58,707 nucleotides of DNA, taken from NCBI GenBank assembly GCA_003427395.1, contig BFEA01000394.1, positions 827,907 through 886,613 of the forward strand. The letters are read 5' to 3'. This document shows, one piece after another, positions 12,248 through 22,600 of the stretch. A model generated the notes under the pieces. The model worked only from the letters and a program-made list of their open reading frames with translations, had not been told where the DNA came from and searched no databases. A program made the position numbers and the translations under genes. The DNA comes from Chara braunii (taxonomy: Eukaryota; Streptophyta; Charophyceae; Charales; Characeae). Every line of letters begins with the position of its first letter. Position 1 is the stretch's first letter.

Positions 12248-12505
12248 TGCATACTGGTCGATCTCAGGCAGCAGCAAATATAAATGACAGATGCTTCTGG
12301 ATCGTCATCATCGGCACGCACCTTGACGAAGACAGAATCTGATCCCGAGCAAGTAGCGAGTTCGAACCCATAACTGTGCCGAAGGCATACTGGTCGATCC
12401 CAGGCAGCAGCAAATATAGACGACAGATGCTTCTGAATCATCATCGTCGGCACGCACCTTGACGAAGACAGATCCCGAGCAAGTAGTGAGTCAGAACTGA
12501 GTACC
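12248..12505. repeat. Imperfect tandem duplication, about 137-bp unit
   Basis: The segment starting GCATACTGGTCGATC is repeated at 12385 with scattered substitutions and a short deletion. Both copies contain AGCAGCAAATATA and GGCACGCACCTTGACGAAGA. No gene recognised in it. Confidence 0.9.
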
Positions 12506-12628
12506 AGTGGAGGCCAAAGTAATAAAGTCCCGCGGTAGTTTCACAGCAAACACAGCGGCGGGGCCCAGCTTTCGTTGCCAAAATACATCTTTCATTGCAG
12601 CTTTACAGGTCCCTATAGCTTCAAAGCA

Positions 12629-12809
12629 TCCCAAGAGCCTAGCTCAGTGGGTACACACCCATGAACTATTGAAATACAGACCAGTGTTCGAATCCAGATG
12701 ACGGAACTACTTGCTGAGTAAAACCAAATATTTCTGAATTGCCTGGGGCCGGTCAGCTTAATGGTGATATCTCAAGACCGTCGCCCTTTATAAAAAGAAA
12801 AAAGAATAA
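12629..12809 (+). mobile_element. tRNA-derived SINE with 10-bp TSD
   Basis: A 181-bp element carries a pol III A box (TAGCTCAGTGG, 12640-12650) and a B box (GTTCGAATCC, 12686-12695) at tRNA-like spacing, followed by an unrelated body and an A-rich end. It is flanked by a perfect direct repeat CTTCAAAGCA (12619-12628 and 12810-12819). The tRNA-like head is not a functional tRNA, since no acceptor stem closes. Transcription would be by RNA polymerase III, with mobilisation by a LINE in trans; both are inferred from SINE biology. Confidence 0.85.
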
Positions 12810-13034
12810 CTTCAAAGCAAAATTATTTGCGGGCGGGGTCCCACTTTCGTTGCAAAACCCCCTCTTTCTGACCCCCACAACATTTCCGCTGGGAAACTCC
12901 AAAAAACGCGGTATTCGGGCAACCAGTGCCAACCACCCCCCTAATTTATCGTCTAAATTAAGCCCACTGAACCCTAGTCTGCTCGTGGACAATTAAAATC
13001 GACAACGAATATTAAGACACAGCGAGCAGCTGCA

Positions 13035-13129
13035 TTCAGTGCAGAGCATCTGGTCCTTTCTCGACCTCCGAAACACATCGGACTGTGAGTCTGACCTGCC
13101 ACAACAAAGACCAGATGCTCTGCACTGAA
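13035..13129. repeat. Fold-back element: perfect 21-bp inverted repeat
   Basis: Positions 13035-13055 and 13109-13129 are perfect reverse complements (TTCAGTGCAGAGCATCTGGT plus one base) around a 53-bp loop. It could be a tiny fold-back element or a hairpin RNA locus; neither is established. Confidence 0.85.
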
Positions 13130-13740
13130 TTCCACTATCGGCAGGGCTATTGATCCAGCAGTCTCAATGACATTGTGATGATATTCCTAAGGGTTTCCCC
13201 AGTAGGTCAAGATTACCCGTCTTTCCCCCAATAGAACGGACGGTCGTTATCGCTGTATCCAGACTGAAAGTTACCCTAAATACAGGCATTATCACCATAC
13301 GTTCTAATCGGGGGATGACGATCGACGCCACATACAGCACCACTCCCTGCTGTGTCCGCCTTCCTTACATCAGCTCTAAGAAAAAGCAGTGCGATCGAAT
13401 TCAAGTATTTCTCCTAATTGAGCACGTCGAGCATATCAGATTCTTTACATCGTGCGTAATCCCAGAGCCAGCTCCCGTTAATTCAATCGGGGGAGATCTC
13501 TGATCTACGGATTCTACGCCCTCGAACCTCCACACACGCCGAGGTGCCCTAGAGGAAACAAGAAGGCTTGAAGAAGGCTTGAGAGAGCTGTGGTCGGATC
13601 TCATGAAGTAGAACTGTATAAGAACAACAGGCATCAGACGGGGACCTCATCCTAATCAAAGCTATCGCAGCTGAACAATGCTAGCGCCGCCAGATAGATG
13701 CCGATGTGTCCGCGCGTGTAGGCGGTTCGCATGACTACCC

Positions 13741-13839
13741 TCTTCCCCCGAACATAACGCACCCTGAAAAGGAACGTAGACAAGGTATGTTTCCGGCCAG
13801 ATACCCTCAGAATGAGGGTGCGTTGTGTTCGGGGGAAGA
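13741..13839. repeat. 25-bp inverted repeat, one mismatch
   Basis: TCTTCCCCCGAACATAACGC... at 13741-13765 pairs with 13815-13839 around a 49-bp loop. It is similar in size to the fold-back unit 700 bp upstream but unrelated in sequence. Confidence 0.85.
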
Positions 13840-14786
13840 CGGATAGTGCAAGCGGCCAGCAAAGCCATCGACAGCGCTCCCACGACCACGGAAGGCTCTC
13901 CCACTGCCCTCTGGGCCTCTACTACTTTTCCGGAATTCAAATAATTAGTACGGAATTCAAATAATTATTAATTAGTAAGAAAGTAATCCGCACGTCCTTC
14001 GGGACATCCGTTAAAACTGGAACGATACAGAGAGAGAATTTTTTTTTTTTTTTTTTTTTGGGGTGATCACAACTGTCTATATTCTTCTCTCAACTTCTGT
14101 TTGTTTTACCTTTCACTACCTACTCCTAAGACTATCTAGAGGGGACCCCTGCAAGCATAGTTTTCCTCTCTCTGTGAAGGGGAGATTTCATGTTGCCCCT
14201 TGCCCCTAATGGTTAGGGTATAGGGTTGGGGCCGCCAGTGGGGGTCTGGCTAACACAAAGACCGAGACCTGCCAGTAGCTGTGCCTCCCTTTCTCATCGT
14301 CCCCCACCCTTCATCGAGTAGCAGCAGAGGCTATGGCCACGGCCCCGGCGCAAGGATGACACGCATAAATCGAGAAAAAAAAAAAAAAAAAAAGTCCGCA
14401 CCGAGGGGACGCTTGAAGAATCTCCACGCAAATCCATCCGCGAACTCTCATCGCAATTCATAGAAACTGCCGATTGCAATCTGGAACCTGAGATCAAGCC
14501 GAGTTTTCGTCAAAGGGACATAACGAAGAAAGGAGCGTTGCCCTAGGTGAACTTTACAAAAGTGTCATTTCTGTCTCAGTGGTGCAAAGAGAAGACCGCG
14601 TCCTGCTGAAGAGCGAGGCCGAAAACTTAATCGGCTGAAATGTTTATTCAGGTAAAGGTCCCCCAGGGAATTGCCGAGCCAATCAGGAACTGCGGCAGGG
14701 GAAAAGAGAGGCTGAAAAAAAAGGCGGGGTCAGAGTTCTTTCCCGTTTAGCTACGTACCAGTCCCGGGGTTCCGAGAGGTAGCAGA

Positions 14787-14893
14787 GGGTTCCGAGAGGT
14801 ACGATTCTACCGATCTGTGGGACCCACGGTATTCATCCTAACCGTCGATCATTTTCTTCGTCTTCTACTATTGCTACTTCTTCCTCTTCTTCA

Positions 14894-14933
<40 letters not shown>

Positions 14934-15088
14934 TCATTGGGCGGGCTGATTCTGGATGAATCTGGCAATTTCAAGTATTCGCGGTATTTAGCTCGAGTAC
15001 ATCTAATACCGAATTTGTGGCGAGATTCATTCCGAAATAGCATTCGCTAATGACGCACATATCCGTAGAATCGTACCTCTCGGAGCCC
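14787..15088. mobile_element. MITE-like TIR element, 302 bp
   Basis: Terminal inverted repeats of about 33 bp start GGGTTCCGAGAGGTACGATT on the left and GGGCTCCGAGAGGTACGATT on the right strand. The GGG start fits Harbinger/Tourist-like elements. I could not find a TSD; a second partial copy of the left end (GGGTTCCGAGAGGTAG) sits just outside. A CTA triplet run lies inside. Non-coding. Confidence 0.6.
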
Positions 15089-15107
15089 TATACTACCGTC
15101 TTCACCA

Positions 15108-15188
15108 GAATAGAACGCCCCGTCATCATATCTGTATTCGGCACAACTTTCGATCCAGATGCGGCGATAATGACCGGGCGTTCTATTC
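15108..15188. repeat. Short imperfect inverted repeat
   Basis: GAATAGAACGCCCCGTCATCAT at 15108-15129 pairs with 15167-15188 with two mismatches, adjacent to the MITE-like element. Confidence 0.75.
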
Positions 15189-15317
15189 GAGTGGGAGACG
15201 GCGGTTGCTGGAGGAAGAAAACCATCTCCCCCGATTCTCCCCTACAATGGCTTTATTCCTGCTAAGACTACCGACGACAGCAGGCAATTACAGTCAACGA
15301 CCACAGAATTCTGCTAT

Positions 15318-15353
15318 ACTGCTACTGCTACTGCTACTGCTACTGCTACTGCT
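15318..15353. repeat. (CTGCTA)n microsatellite
   Basis: Hexanucleotide/trinucleotide run, non-coding. The surrounding 15189-15837 holds a partly duplicated segment (AACCATCTCC...ATTCCTGCTAAGACTAC at about 15220 and 15399) and nothing else recognised. Confidence 0.85.
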
Positions 15354-15837
15354 AACTTCTTCCTATCTTCTACTAATGTCTTTCGAGGGAGGGAGAGAGA
15401 ACCATCTCCATCTCCCCAACAATCTCTTCATTCCTGCTAAGACTACTTCTAGTCTTCTAGTATGACGACAGGGCAGTGTTTTCAGCGACCTCAGTCTTCT
15501 GCGATACCGTGCGCCGCCTAAAGCAAAATTACAGAAGAAGGAATTAGATAGATAGGAAAAACAAAAGACTTGCTGAGATAAAAAAAAAAAAAAAAAAAGA
15601 CTGCTGAGATTCCTTAGATATATGTCATTGACTGCCGTCCTGATGAGTCGACCTACGACCTCGTCACAAGTGAAATCTCAGGGTGTAAAGAATTTATGCC
15701 CTTAATTCCGAAAAGCTCAACAAGTTCTAAGCCTGCACTCGCCCCGCCACCTCTCCCCCACCCTTTCGCCAACCGCGGGAGCTGTCAGCGCAATTCGTCC
15801 CCCAACGCTCCCACGAAATGCGCTCCGTCCGCAATCA

Positions 15838-16632
15838 TCACTGCAGTCTAGCCATGCAAAAGCATCCATAAGACATCAGCAGGATAATCGCATAGGGCAA
15901 GCACATCGCCGCCCACCTGCGCCACTGCCGCTTGACAGTGTGCAGGAACTCAGCTTTGCAGGAGAGACAGTCGAAGCAGCGCGCATTCGCCGAGTTCTTG
16001 AACAGACTGCAGTCCTCCTCCGTCAGCATGGTAGCGTCGCTCGCCTGGCTTGCCGTGCTCATGTTGCTCATCCGGATGAACGTGGCCGTGTCGAGCGTTC
16101 GAGCGAACCCGCACCCAGCTGGGGGCTTGCAGCAGGACGCCTCCATCGCCGTCAGCTTGAAGTCGTCGTCAAGGTCCGCCAACGTCTTGTTCTCGTACTC
16201 GGAGAAGTTGCCTGGGTGCTTCATGAACCGCTTGCAAACTCCGCGGTTGAACCACAAACACCTGCGGATCTTGCCCCAGGTAGCATTGGATCGGTATCTC
16301 TCCTGAAGCCAGTCGGACTCAGACACACCCTCCTCACTGACGCGGAAGGCGAATATCGCCAAGGATAACAGCAGAAGAATGGACAAGGCGAACACGGTCA
16401 GGTTTGCGTAGAACAGACGTCCCTGTTTACCCCTGGGACTATCGCCTCCCAGTACCACGACGAACACAGGGTTAAGGCAGAGAACGATGCCGATCAGCAT
16501 CGATGGAAGAAAAAGAAAGCCATCACACTTCGCAGCACCTCCTATCGCTAAGAGCGTTCCACCGATCAGCATACACAATGATGCGGCAAATGACGCAAGA
16601 ACGGACAAAATCATTACGTCATCGGCATCCAT
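15838..16632 (-). CDS. Plant-type tetraspanin, paralog 1
   Basis: Predicted 264-residue four-pass membrane protein. Tetraspanins organise plasma-membrane microdomains; the specific role here is unknown. Visible in order: TM1 (about residues 8-32), TM2 after a short loop, TM3, a large extracellular loop of about 110 residues, and TM4 at the C-terminus. The loop carries the plant tetraspanin cysteine signature as SCCKPPAGCGF, followed by EDC and CFDCLSC. I chose the ATG at 16632 (MDADDV) because it directly precedes TM1. The frame stays open upstream to 16911, but that stretch matches the 5' UTR-like region of paralog 2 as DNA and encodes nothing membrane-like. The gene is intronless in this window. 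The paralog at 57340-58194 lies in the opposite orientation; the large loop is nearly identical and TM4 is the most diverged part. Confidence 0.88.
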   Translation of the reverse strand: MDADDVMILSVLASFAASLCMLIGGTLLAIGGAAKCDGFLFLPSMLIGIVLCLNPVFVVVLGGDSPRGKQGRLFYANLTVFALSILLLLSLAIFAFRVSEEGVSESDWLQERYRSNATWGKIRRCLWFNRGVCKRFMKHPGNFSEYENKTLADLDDDFKLTAMEASCCKPPAGCGFARTLDTATFIRMSNMSTASQASDATMLTEEDCSLFKNSANARCFDCLSCKAEFLHTVKRQWRRWAAMCLPYAIILLMSYGCFCMARLQ

Positions 16633-17243
16633 CGCCAACCCTGCTCCTCCTCCGTCGTCCCTTTCTGCTCCCGCACTGCTTTTCAGATTCCAAGGTCGAT
16701 TCTCGACGACCCCGACGTCCAAAGAATTCCTTATCCCGACCAAGGCGCAACAGGCCACTGGTGCGAAACGGGGGATGGAGGGCAGGGAACCGAGATCGCG
16801 GATTGAGGAGGAGAAAACGAAACGAGAAGCAGGCGATGGAGTGTGGTGGGAGGAGGGGAACCTGTTTTTTTTTTGGGACTGATGCAAATGAAACCGATGT
16901 GTGTTGCCCAAAACGTAGGAGAAGCGGCCTCACTTTATCAATATACAATGCAATTGGCAAAAAAAAAAAAAAAAAGTAGGAGAAGCTTATGTCGGCAGTG
17001 GACACGGGACGAGAGAGTAAAAAAGTTGTACATCCTTCGACAGAGAGAGAAAAAAAAAAAAAAAAAAAGATGTACCTGCCCGGCAGGCTGAATGGCAGGG
17101 TCGCGGAACCGTCGATAAGCAAAAACTGAGGTCAAGCTCCCCACAAATAGATTGGAGCCTTGGTTTTCTTAAAAAAAAAACCAGAAAAAAAGAGATCAAA
17201 TCCAATGGCGATTTTGTTTTGGGGGGGGGAAACAAAATCCAAT
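16633..17243. other. Upstream region of tetraspanin 1
   Basis: Contains the probable 5' UTR (similar to 57043-57339 on the other strand), then A and T homopolymers. A segment reading AACCGATGTGTGTTG near 16890 resembles AACCCGATGTGTGTG upstream of tetraspanin 2, so the paralogy extends beyond the coding region. No further gene. Confidence 0.6.
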
Positions 17244-17289
17244 GGGTCTCGCTCCACTACTCTAGACTCTCGAAGATTTTCGAGAGTGA

Positions 17290-17696
17290 GGGCCTCGCCA
17301 CACCACTCTTGAAACCCCGTTTTCAAGAGTTGGAGCCTTCGCCACACAGCCACTTGAGAGTTGTGGCCCGAAAACTCTTTCGAGAGTTGTCAGAACCTCG
17401 TTTCGAGAGTAGCTCTCGAAACTCCTAAACGCCCAGCCTGCAGCACCGCTCTTTTCAAGCGTCCTCCCGAGGGCACTCGAAGGACTCTATTTTCGAGAGC
17501 TGTCGGGCCGTTATCCTGACTCCATTCGGAAAAAACAAAGCTGCACGACTGTCGTTTTCCATCGTTTGTCCAACACCATCACGCTTTTGAGAGTGCTGTG
17601 TGGCGAGGGGCCCGGAACTCTTAAAAACCCAACTCTTGAGAACGTCTGACAGCTCTTGAAAAATTTCCCCGTCTCAAGAGTGGTGTGGCGAGGCCC
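17290..17696. mobile_element. MITE, 407 bp, TSD TGA (copy 1)
   Basis: TIRs GGGCCTCGCCACACCACTCT continuing TGA(A/G)AC at both ends, with TGA at 17287-17289 and 17697-17699. The interior is dense in CTCTTGAAA/TTTCGAGAG subterminal motifs. It is homologous, in inverted orientation, to 54890-55309; both share the segment CCGTTATCCTGAC. Non-coding. Confidence 0.85.
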
Positions 17697-17699
17697 TGA

Positions 17700-18180
17700 G
17701 GGCTGGACTACTCTCGAAATGTGCAAAACGAAAGTGAATCTTCCGCTAGAATATGGAAAGATGGACCGCCATGATTTTTGTCTTTTGTGCATGTCAAGAG
17801 TAGTGCAGCGACACCCTGAGTCTAGAGCTGTCAGACTCTAGAAGGTTGAACTCGAGAGGGCCTCTCGGAAGTCAGACAGCTCTTTGAGAGAGCTACACGA
17901 CACAGCCAGCAGATTATTGTCCACCCAGACTCCAGGTGCACTCCATAAAAATGCTCAACTTTCAAAGGTCCTCGCTGCCTCCCTTGAAATTTCCGCCGCT
18001 GCAGGCGGGCGCTCTCAGAACGTCAAGAGTGCCACGGGAGAGGACGTTCTGACAACTCACGAATATTGTTTTCGTGAGTGTGTTTCATGAGGTAGTGGAG
18101 CTACGACGGATTCTTGCCATTTTCGTGAGTAGATACTGACAGCTCAAGAACCTGAACTCCAGACCTCGCTTCTAGAGTTA
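17700..18180. other. Interior of TIR element A
   Basis: Non-coding sequence rich in CTCTCGA/TCAAGAG-type motifs, with imperfect palindromes such as AACGTC...GACGTT around 18020-18050. It ends at the TTA (18178-18180) that is the left TSD of the Harbinger element. Confidence 0.6.
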
Positions 18181-19208
18181 GGGGCTCGTTAGACACTCCT
18201 CGGGCGCTAAAAAATCCCGAGGAAATGATCGTTCCATCTGTCCTCGGAGAGAGTTCCTTGGAAACTGATGTGAAAACATTTCCTCGGGGTGTCCTCGGGG
18301 CGTGACGAACCACTTCACGACCCCGTGCCATCCTTCGTACCCTTTCTTTTGCTTGTATCATACCAACCCCAGGAAAACCCCGTTTTGATTTCTTGATTTC
18401 GGGTGCCGCATTTTCCTTTTTGAGAGCTTTTTCGACTGCTGAGTTCTGTTTTTCTTTTTGCAAAGTCGGGAAATACATGGGAATTTACATGCGCCTTAGT
18501 GAGCACCCTGGGAATTGGGCTCGGTAGTTGGGAATTCCGGGATAAGCAGAACTTCGACGTGTCCTTTTTNNGTGTGTGAATGTTCTTGGGCGTNTCGGGG
18601 AAAACTCTCNGAATTTTGCNTGAATACGAATAGNCGTAGGATTTTCTTTTCCCGNGTCGNTTTTTCGCGCGCGGATATGGTGATTTNAATTTTGAATTAG
18701 GATAGAAGCAANCTGTAACTGTTTCGGTGCCTTTTTCCTTTTTTTTGTTGATGGCGCCNTGCATGCAAAANCTCCCTCCTCTCTGTCCCCCGCATCGCTC
18801 CCTCNNGCGCCTCCCTTCCCTTCTCCCTCCTTTTTCTCTCTCCCCGTAACTGTTTTTCCTTCTCCCTCTCTCTCTCTNCCGCCTTGCTTTCGCGCGCCCA
18901 TTTCCCTTTCTTGATCATCTGAATCTTGGACCCNTNTTGCNCCACCTCTCNCGCCTTTTCTCTTCTCACCCTCTNAGTCTNNCGTACGACGCCNGGTCGA
19001 TCCNCCGATAACTCCCGCTCGCCAATCAGGTGCGTCGATCGATAGGACCTTCGTATCGCGCGACGAATCTGATTGGTTGAACCTTGAGTTCCGAGGGATC
19101 AGCATGGCGTTCGTAGAGCACTCTTGTCAAAGACTTCTCCTCTTGCTTCTCCTCTTACACCTCAGCTTTCCTGTCGCCTTCTCCCCCTCCTATCTCCCCC
19201 GTCGCAAC

Positions 19209-19215
19209 TATAAAA
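19209..19215 (+). promoter_or_regulatory. TATA box of gypsy 1 5' LTR
   Basis: TATAAAA with CCAAT-type motifs upstream (CCAATCAGG near 19021, GATTGGTTG near 19072). It marks the U3/R boundary region and puts ORF-L in the transcribed leader. The 3' LTR has the same box at 30578-30584. Confidence 0.7.
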
Positions 19216-20232
19216 CCCGCAAGCGCGTCCGCAAAACTCTCTTACGTTCTCGACTCTCAAGCCAGCTTCCGGGAAGCAGTGGGCCAGTGGCTAGGCAGAG
19301 TGTTTGAAGCGAGTCGGAAAGTCCTGTCGGGCTAACGATAGACTGGCCGTTTGCGCGCTGGATCGCCACGACGGACTGTGGGATCTGGGTGAACTGTATC
19401 GAGTTTACAACACCGGGGTGACGATCGCAGTGGTGGGAGTTAGCACGCGACGACCGAGATCGTCGACGCGGTTATGAGGATCGATGTTGAGTTGATTGGC
19501 CCGGGGCCATATTGGAATTAACGGCGAATGCGCCATTGTTGCGGATTGTTATCTTTGGCGTGAGTGTACGGCGGTGACGCCGAACTTTTCTCTTCCTGGA
19601 TCTTGTCATCTTCTATTTTGGACTTTTTTTCCCTCGACTCTCTCCCTCCCTCTCTCTCTTTCTCTCTCTCTTTTTTTTTTGAATGATGATGCGTCTGAAT
19701 GATTGTCCCTCTCTTGAGTATGAATGAGTTGGCATCCTGCTTCTGTGTGAAAGACTTCTTCCGGAACTCTTCCATTAGNTNCCNGGGTAATCCTCTTACG
19801 CAAGGACCNCGTCTACTTGTCTTGTGAGCGATGGATGCGTGTGTATTGTGCAATGCGATCCATCTTTTTCTGTGCGTGTCTCATTTTTGCACCTTCCACA
19901 GTGAATGCATGTATAGAGATGCGNGACTTTTTCGATTTGATTAGACGAGTGTCGTCGGGATTTTGTTCGAGACTGCAAGAGTGTTTAGATCTGTAGCTCT
20001 GCTTGCACTGCGCATGCCATCTGCCTTATGATGCACGACATCAGCAGCNGAGCCACGAGGCGGCCCTGAGAAACAAGGCGCCCAGGGACCAACGTTGTGT
20101 TGAACTGATCGGACCCGTAGCCATACTGATATGTGATTGCTTTCTCTCTCTTGTGTCAAAAAGATTGATTGGGGGACGTGCGAAACGCTTCTGTTCTTAA
20201 TGACGTCTCATGATATTTTGTGATTGATTGAC

Positions 20233-20772
20233 ATGTGGACTGACAAGTACCCTTCGATTGGGCGCCAGCCTCCCGTATCTCCCATCCCAACACGACTTTT
20301 TCCTTACAGTGAGGAAAGGACACGTGTATGTGAGTGGGACGTACGAAAAGCCGTTGCACAAATCGGCGGGCAGTATTACTTCCCTCCGGCCAACCGTTGT
20401 TCTGGGTTCGTAGAAGCCAGGTTTGTTATTATCGATACGCACTTCCCACCTTACTCGGTATTGTTGCCATTTAACGAGTTAATTGTCATTCCGTGGACGA
20501 CAGTAGAACCCTACTGGTCGCGCACTCTGTGCACTGAATGTGAGCGTTTTCAGTGCTACGAGTCCAGGGGTTTCCACTACCATGTGCGGAGTGAAGACGA
20601 GCATAAAGAAAGAGCCACGCGACTGAGACCCTCCTTGCCAGACTCGGAACTAACGAGCGAACAACGACGGGATTTGATACGGAAACGAGACACGCGAAGC
20701 GTGCCCAAACCTTTCTGTTCTAAACGACGGGTTGTAGCCCAGTGGGAGGCACGACAATACTTTTTGGATTGA
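20233..20772 (+). CDS. LTR-encoded ORF (ORF-L), gypsy 1
   Basis: An intact 179-codon frame from ATG 20233, in the sense strand of the LTR about 1 kb downstream of the TATA box and upstream of the PBS. Core motifs in order: DVRKAV, YYFPPANRC, FVIIDTHFPP, LIVIPW, EPYW, CTEC. The gypsy 2 LTR ORF has DVRRAL, DPPRAC, FVLID, LTVLPW, W, CRWC in the same order, and the solo LTR at 7148-9664 has the second half. Conservation of a protein frame between LTRs that are otherwise hard to align argues for selection. The C-terminal third is charged. No known family recognised; a zinc-ribbon-like role for C-x2-C is speculation. The 3' LTR copy is cut off after the N-terminal part. Confidence 0.62.
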   Translation: MWTDKYPSIGRQPPVSPIPTRLFPYSEERTRVCEWDVRKAVAQIGGQYYFPPANRCSGFVEARFVIIDTHFPPYSVLLPFNELIVIPWTTVEPYWSRTLCTECERFQCYESRGFHYHVRSEDEHKERATRLRPSLPDSELTSEQRRDLIRKRDTRSVPKPFCSKRRVVAQWEARQYFLD

Positions 20773-20994
20773 ATTTGGGTCCTTCTCTCTCTTTCCCGCC
20801 TTGCCTGCGTGCGCATTCCGCGATGCACGAAATGATCGACTTGCTCCATCGGACCAACACGGGGGATCTCAGCTCCATCTATGTCCCCACACTCAATTTC
20901 CAAAAATCCTTGGCACACCCCATCTTGCTGTTTTTCTGGGCCTCTTTTCCGCACAGCCAACACTCTGAACGGAAGACAACACAGGGCGTGAGGT

Positions 20995-21012
20995 TGGTAT
21001 CGGAGCCGACAC
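20995..21012 (+). promoter_or_regulatory. Primer binding site, initiator Met-tRNA type
   Basis: TGGTATCGGAGCC follows the LTR end directly. It differs by one base from the TGGTATCAGAGCC used by many plant LTR retrotransposons that prime on tRNA-iMet. Confidence 0.8.
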
Positions 21013-21130
21013 GTGTTGGTTCTGATGATAGTAAGTCGAACTGGCGAGACGTAGGAGAGACCCTCAACTAGCTCGTCGAGATCGCCCTGTAACCAGGTCT
21101 CAGTCTAGTGTGGCTGCACCAGCAATACCA

Positions 21131-22558
21131 ATGGTGGACGGTACTAGTGTGATCGTTAGCATCCCTGCCCCTTTTCCCTTCTTCCCTAACCATACCCATC
21201 CCGAGGCTTGGTTGGAAGTTGTCGAAGCTCAAAACTACAGCGCAACCGATCTTCCTCGTGTTCTGATATTACTACTTCGCAACACATCACATGACCGGCT
21301 TAGAAAACATACATGGGTAGATTGGGATACTTTCAAGCGAGCATTCTTGGCTCGATTCGATACGGTTAGTGAAGATGCTGCCTGGTATGTACTAAAAAAT
21401 TGACCACAAGGACCAGGGGAATTATTGCCCGATTTCGTCGATCGATTTCAAACCACGTTGGATAAATCCGGGCGAGACGAGAATTCTGTTCGAGACTTGT
21501 TTATTGATCACCTTCGAAGTCCGACCTTGAAAGGGAAACTGCAAAAAAAGGTTCCGTCGAAAACAACCCAGTTATGGACTATCATCACTGAAGTGTTGGA
21601 GCTAGACTTGGCTGATACAAAAAAATATATCAGCCAGGGAGACGAGGATATTACAGATACTATACGGGATGTAACGACTAAAAGGCGATCATGGCTACAA
21701 GCAATCGAACGGTTTTATCCCCGGCCCGATCATGACCTTCCCGGCGGAATCGTCTCCGATATCCCGGCTGCTTCTCCTCCCTCTTCCCCGGTGAATCAAT
21801 CAATCGCAACCGTTAGAAGCGGAACCCCATCCGAACCCCCCTCGCCAGCCATAACCAATTTGCATTTTGTTCAGATGATCCATACGGCCACTACTAAGCA
21901 GTCCGAATGGATGAGTAACCTGATCCAAATGCAGGCGGCTCATATGGAGCGGATGGAACAGATAATGAGCAGACTCATTAAGCCTAACCCAGCTCCTGCT
22001 CGGCCTGCCCCTGCATCGTTTCCACTCTTACCTGCCCCACCTGCTCCAGGGTTCGCGCCTCAGTTCCCTCATCCAGCCAGTCCAGCAGGGAAGATCGAAT
22101 GCTTTAACTGCAAGCAGCCCGGGTATTTCGCCCGGGACTGTCCGCAACCGAAACGTAATCAGCCTCTCCCTGCTGCGGCCCCCGTTGCCCTTAATTAGGA
22201 ACGACTGGCCGCTCTGATGGATACGAATCAAGGAAGATAACTTGTGGCATATGCCACAGAACAGCCCTCCCCTTGGATGGCAACGACATCAACATCGGGA
22301 GTTTCTTCCCCCGACGCTGCTGATGTGGTCGATCCTCTCGAGTATCTCCATCTCGCAGGCATGATCGGAGCGATCCGATCGGTCCCAGATGATCTCGAGT
22401 GGGTCGATCGCGAATCCAATCCAGAACCGCAGTTTCGGACAGGAGACATTGACGTACTGAGAACACTCAAGCAGTTAGACATCCACATTCCTATCCCCGT
22501 AGGGCATCTGCTCACCATATCTGAAGCGGCGAGCGATAAACTTTTACAACATTGCTAG
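21131..22558 (+). pseudogene. gag: gag of gypsy 1, interrupted by stop codons
   Basis: Encodes the structural Gag protein. One continuous frame from ATG 21131, interrupted by TGA at 21401, TAG at 22196 and TAA at 22238, and closed by TAG at 22556. In order: an N-terminal part with the retrotransposon Gag signature (WDTFKRAFLARFD), a Pro-rich linker, a zinc knuckle reading CFNCKQPGYFARDC, and a conserved C-terminal domain (GDIDVLRTLKQLDI, LLTISEAASDKLL). The knuckle has Tyr where the metal-binding His should be, which is a single C-to-T change. The gypsy 2 Gag aligns across the stops, so they are nonsense mutations within one gene. After the last TAG the frame runs on into pol, so Gag-Pol may have been one frame or separated by a readthrough stop. 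Confidence 0.85.
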
Positions 22559-22600
22559 AAAAATCAAAAGTGTTTCACCTATCAACGCATACAACAAATA

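Larger units (their letters stand above)
18302..20994 (+). repeat. 5' LTR of gypsy element 1
   Basis: 2693 bp, starting GTGACGAACC and ending GTGAGGT at the primer binding site. Bases 18302-20341 align without indels to 29671-31710. Many ambiguous bases lie at 18569-18991, where the 3' copy is resolved. It contains a TATA box and ORF-L. Confidence 0.9.

Noticed and set aside
12629-12703. Functional tRNA gene
   Set aside because: A and B boxes are present, but no acceptor stem pairs; TSDs and an A-rich end identify a SINE.
15838-16911. Longer 357-residue start for tetraspanin 1
   Set aside because: The extra N-terminus matches the paralog's untranslated region as DNA, is Pro/Arg-rich, and sits before the natural Met that precedes TM1.
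22196-22558. Programmed stop-codon readthrough at every stop of gypsy 1
   Set aside because: Seven stops of all three types at unrelated places are better explained as mutations; only the last gag stop (22556) could be a genuine gag/pol boundary.
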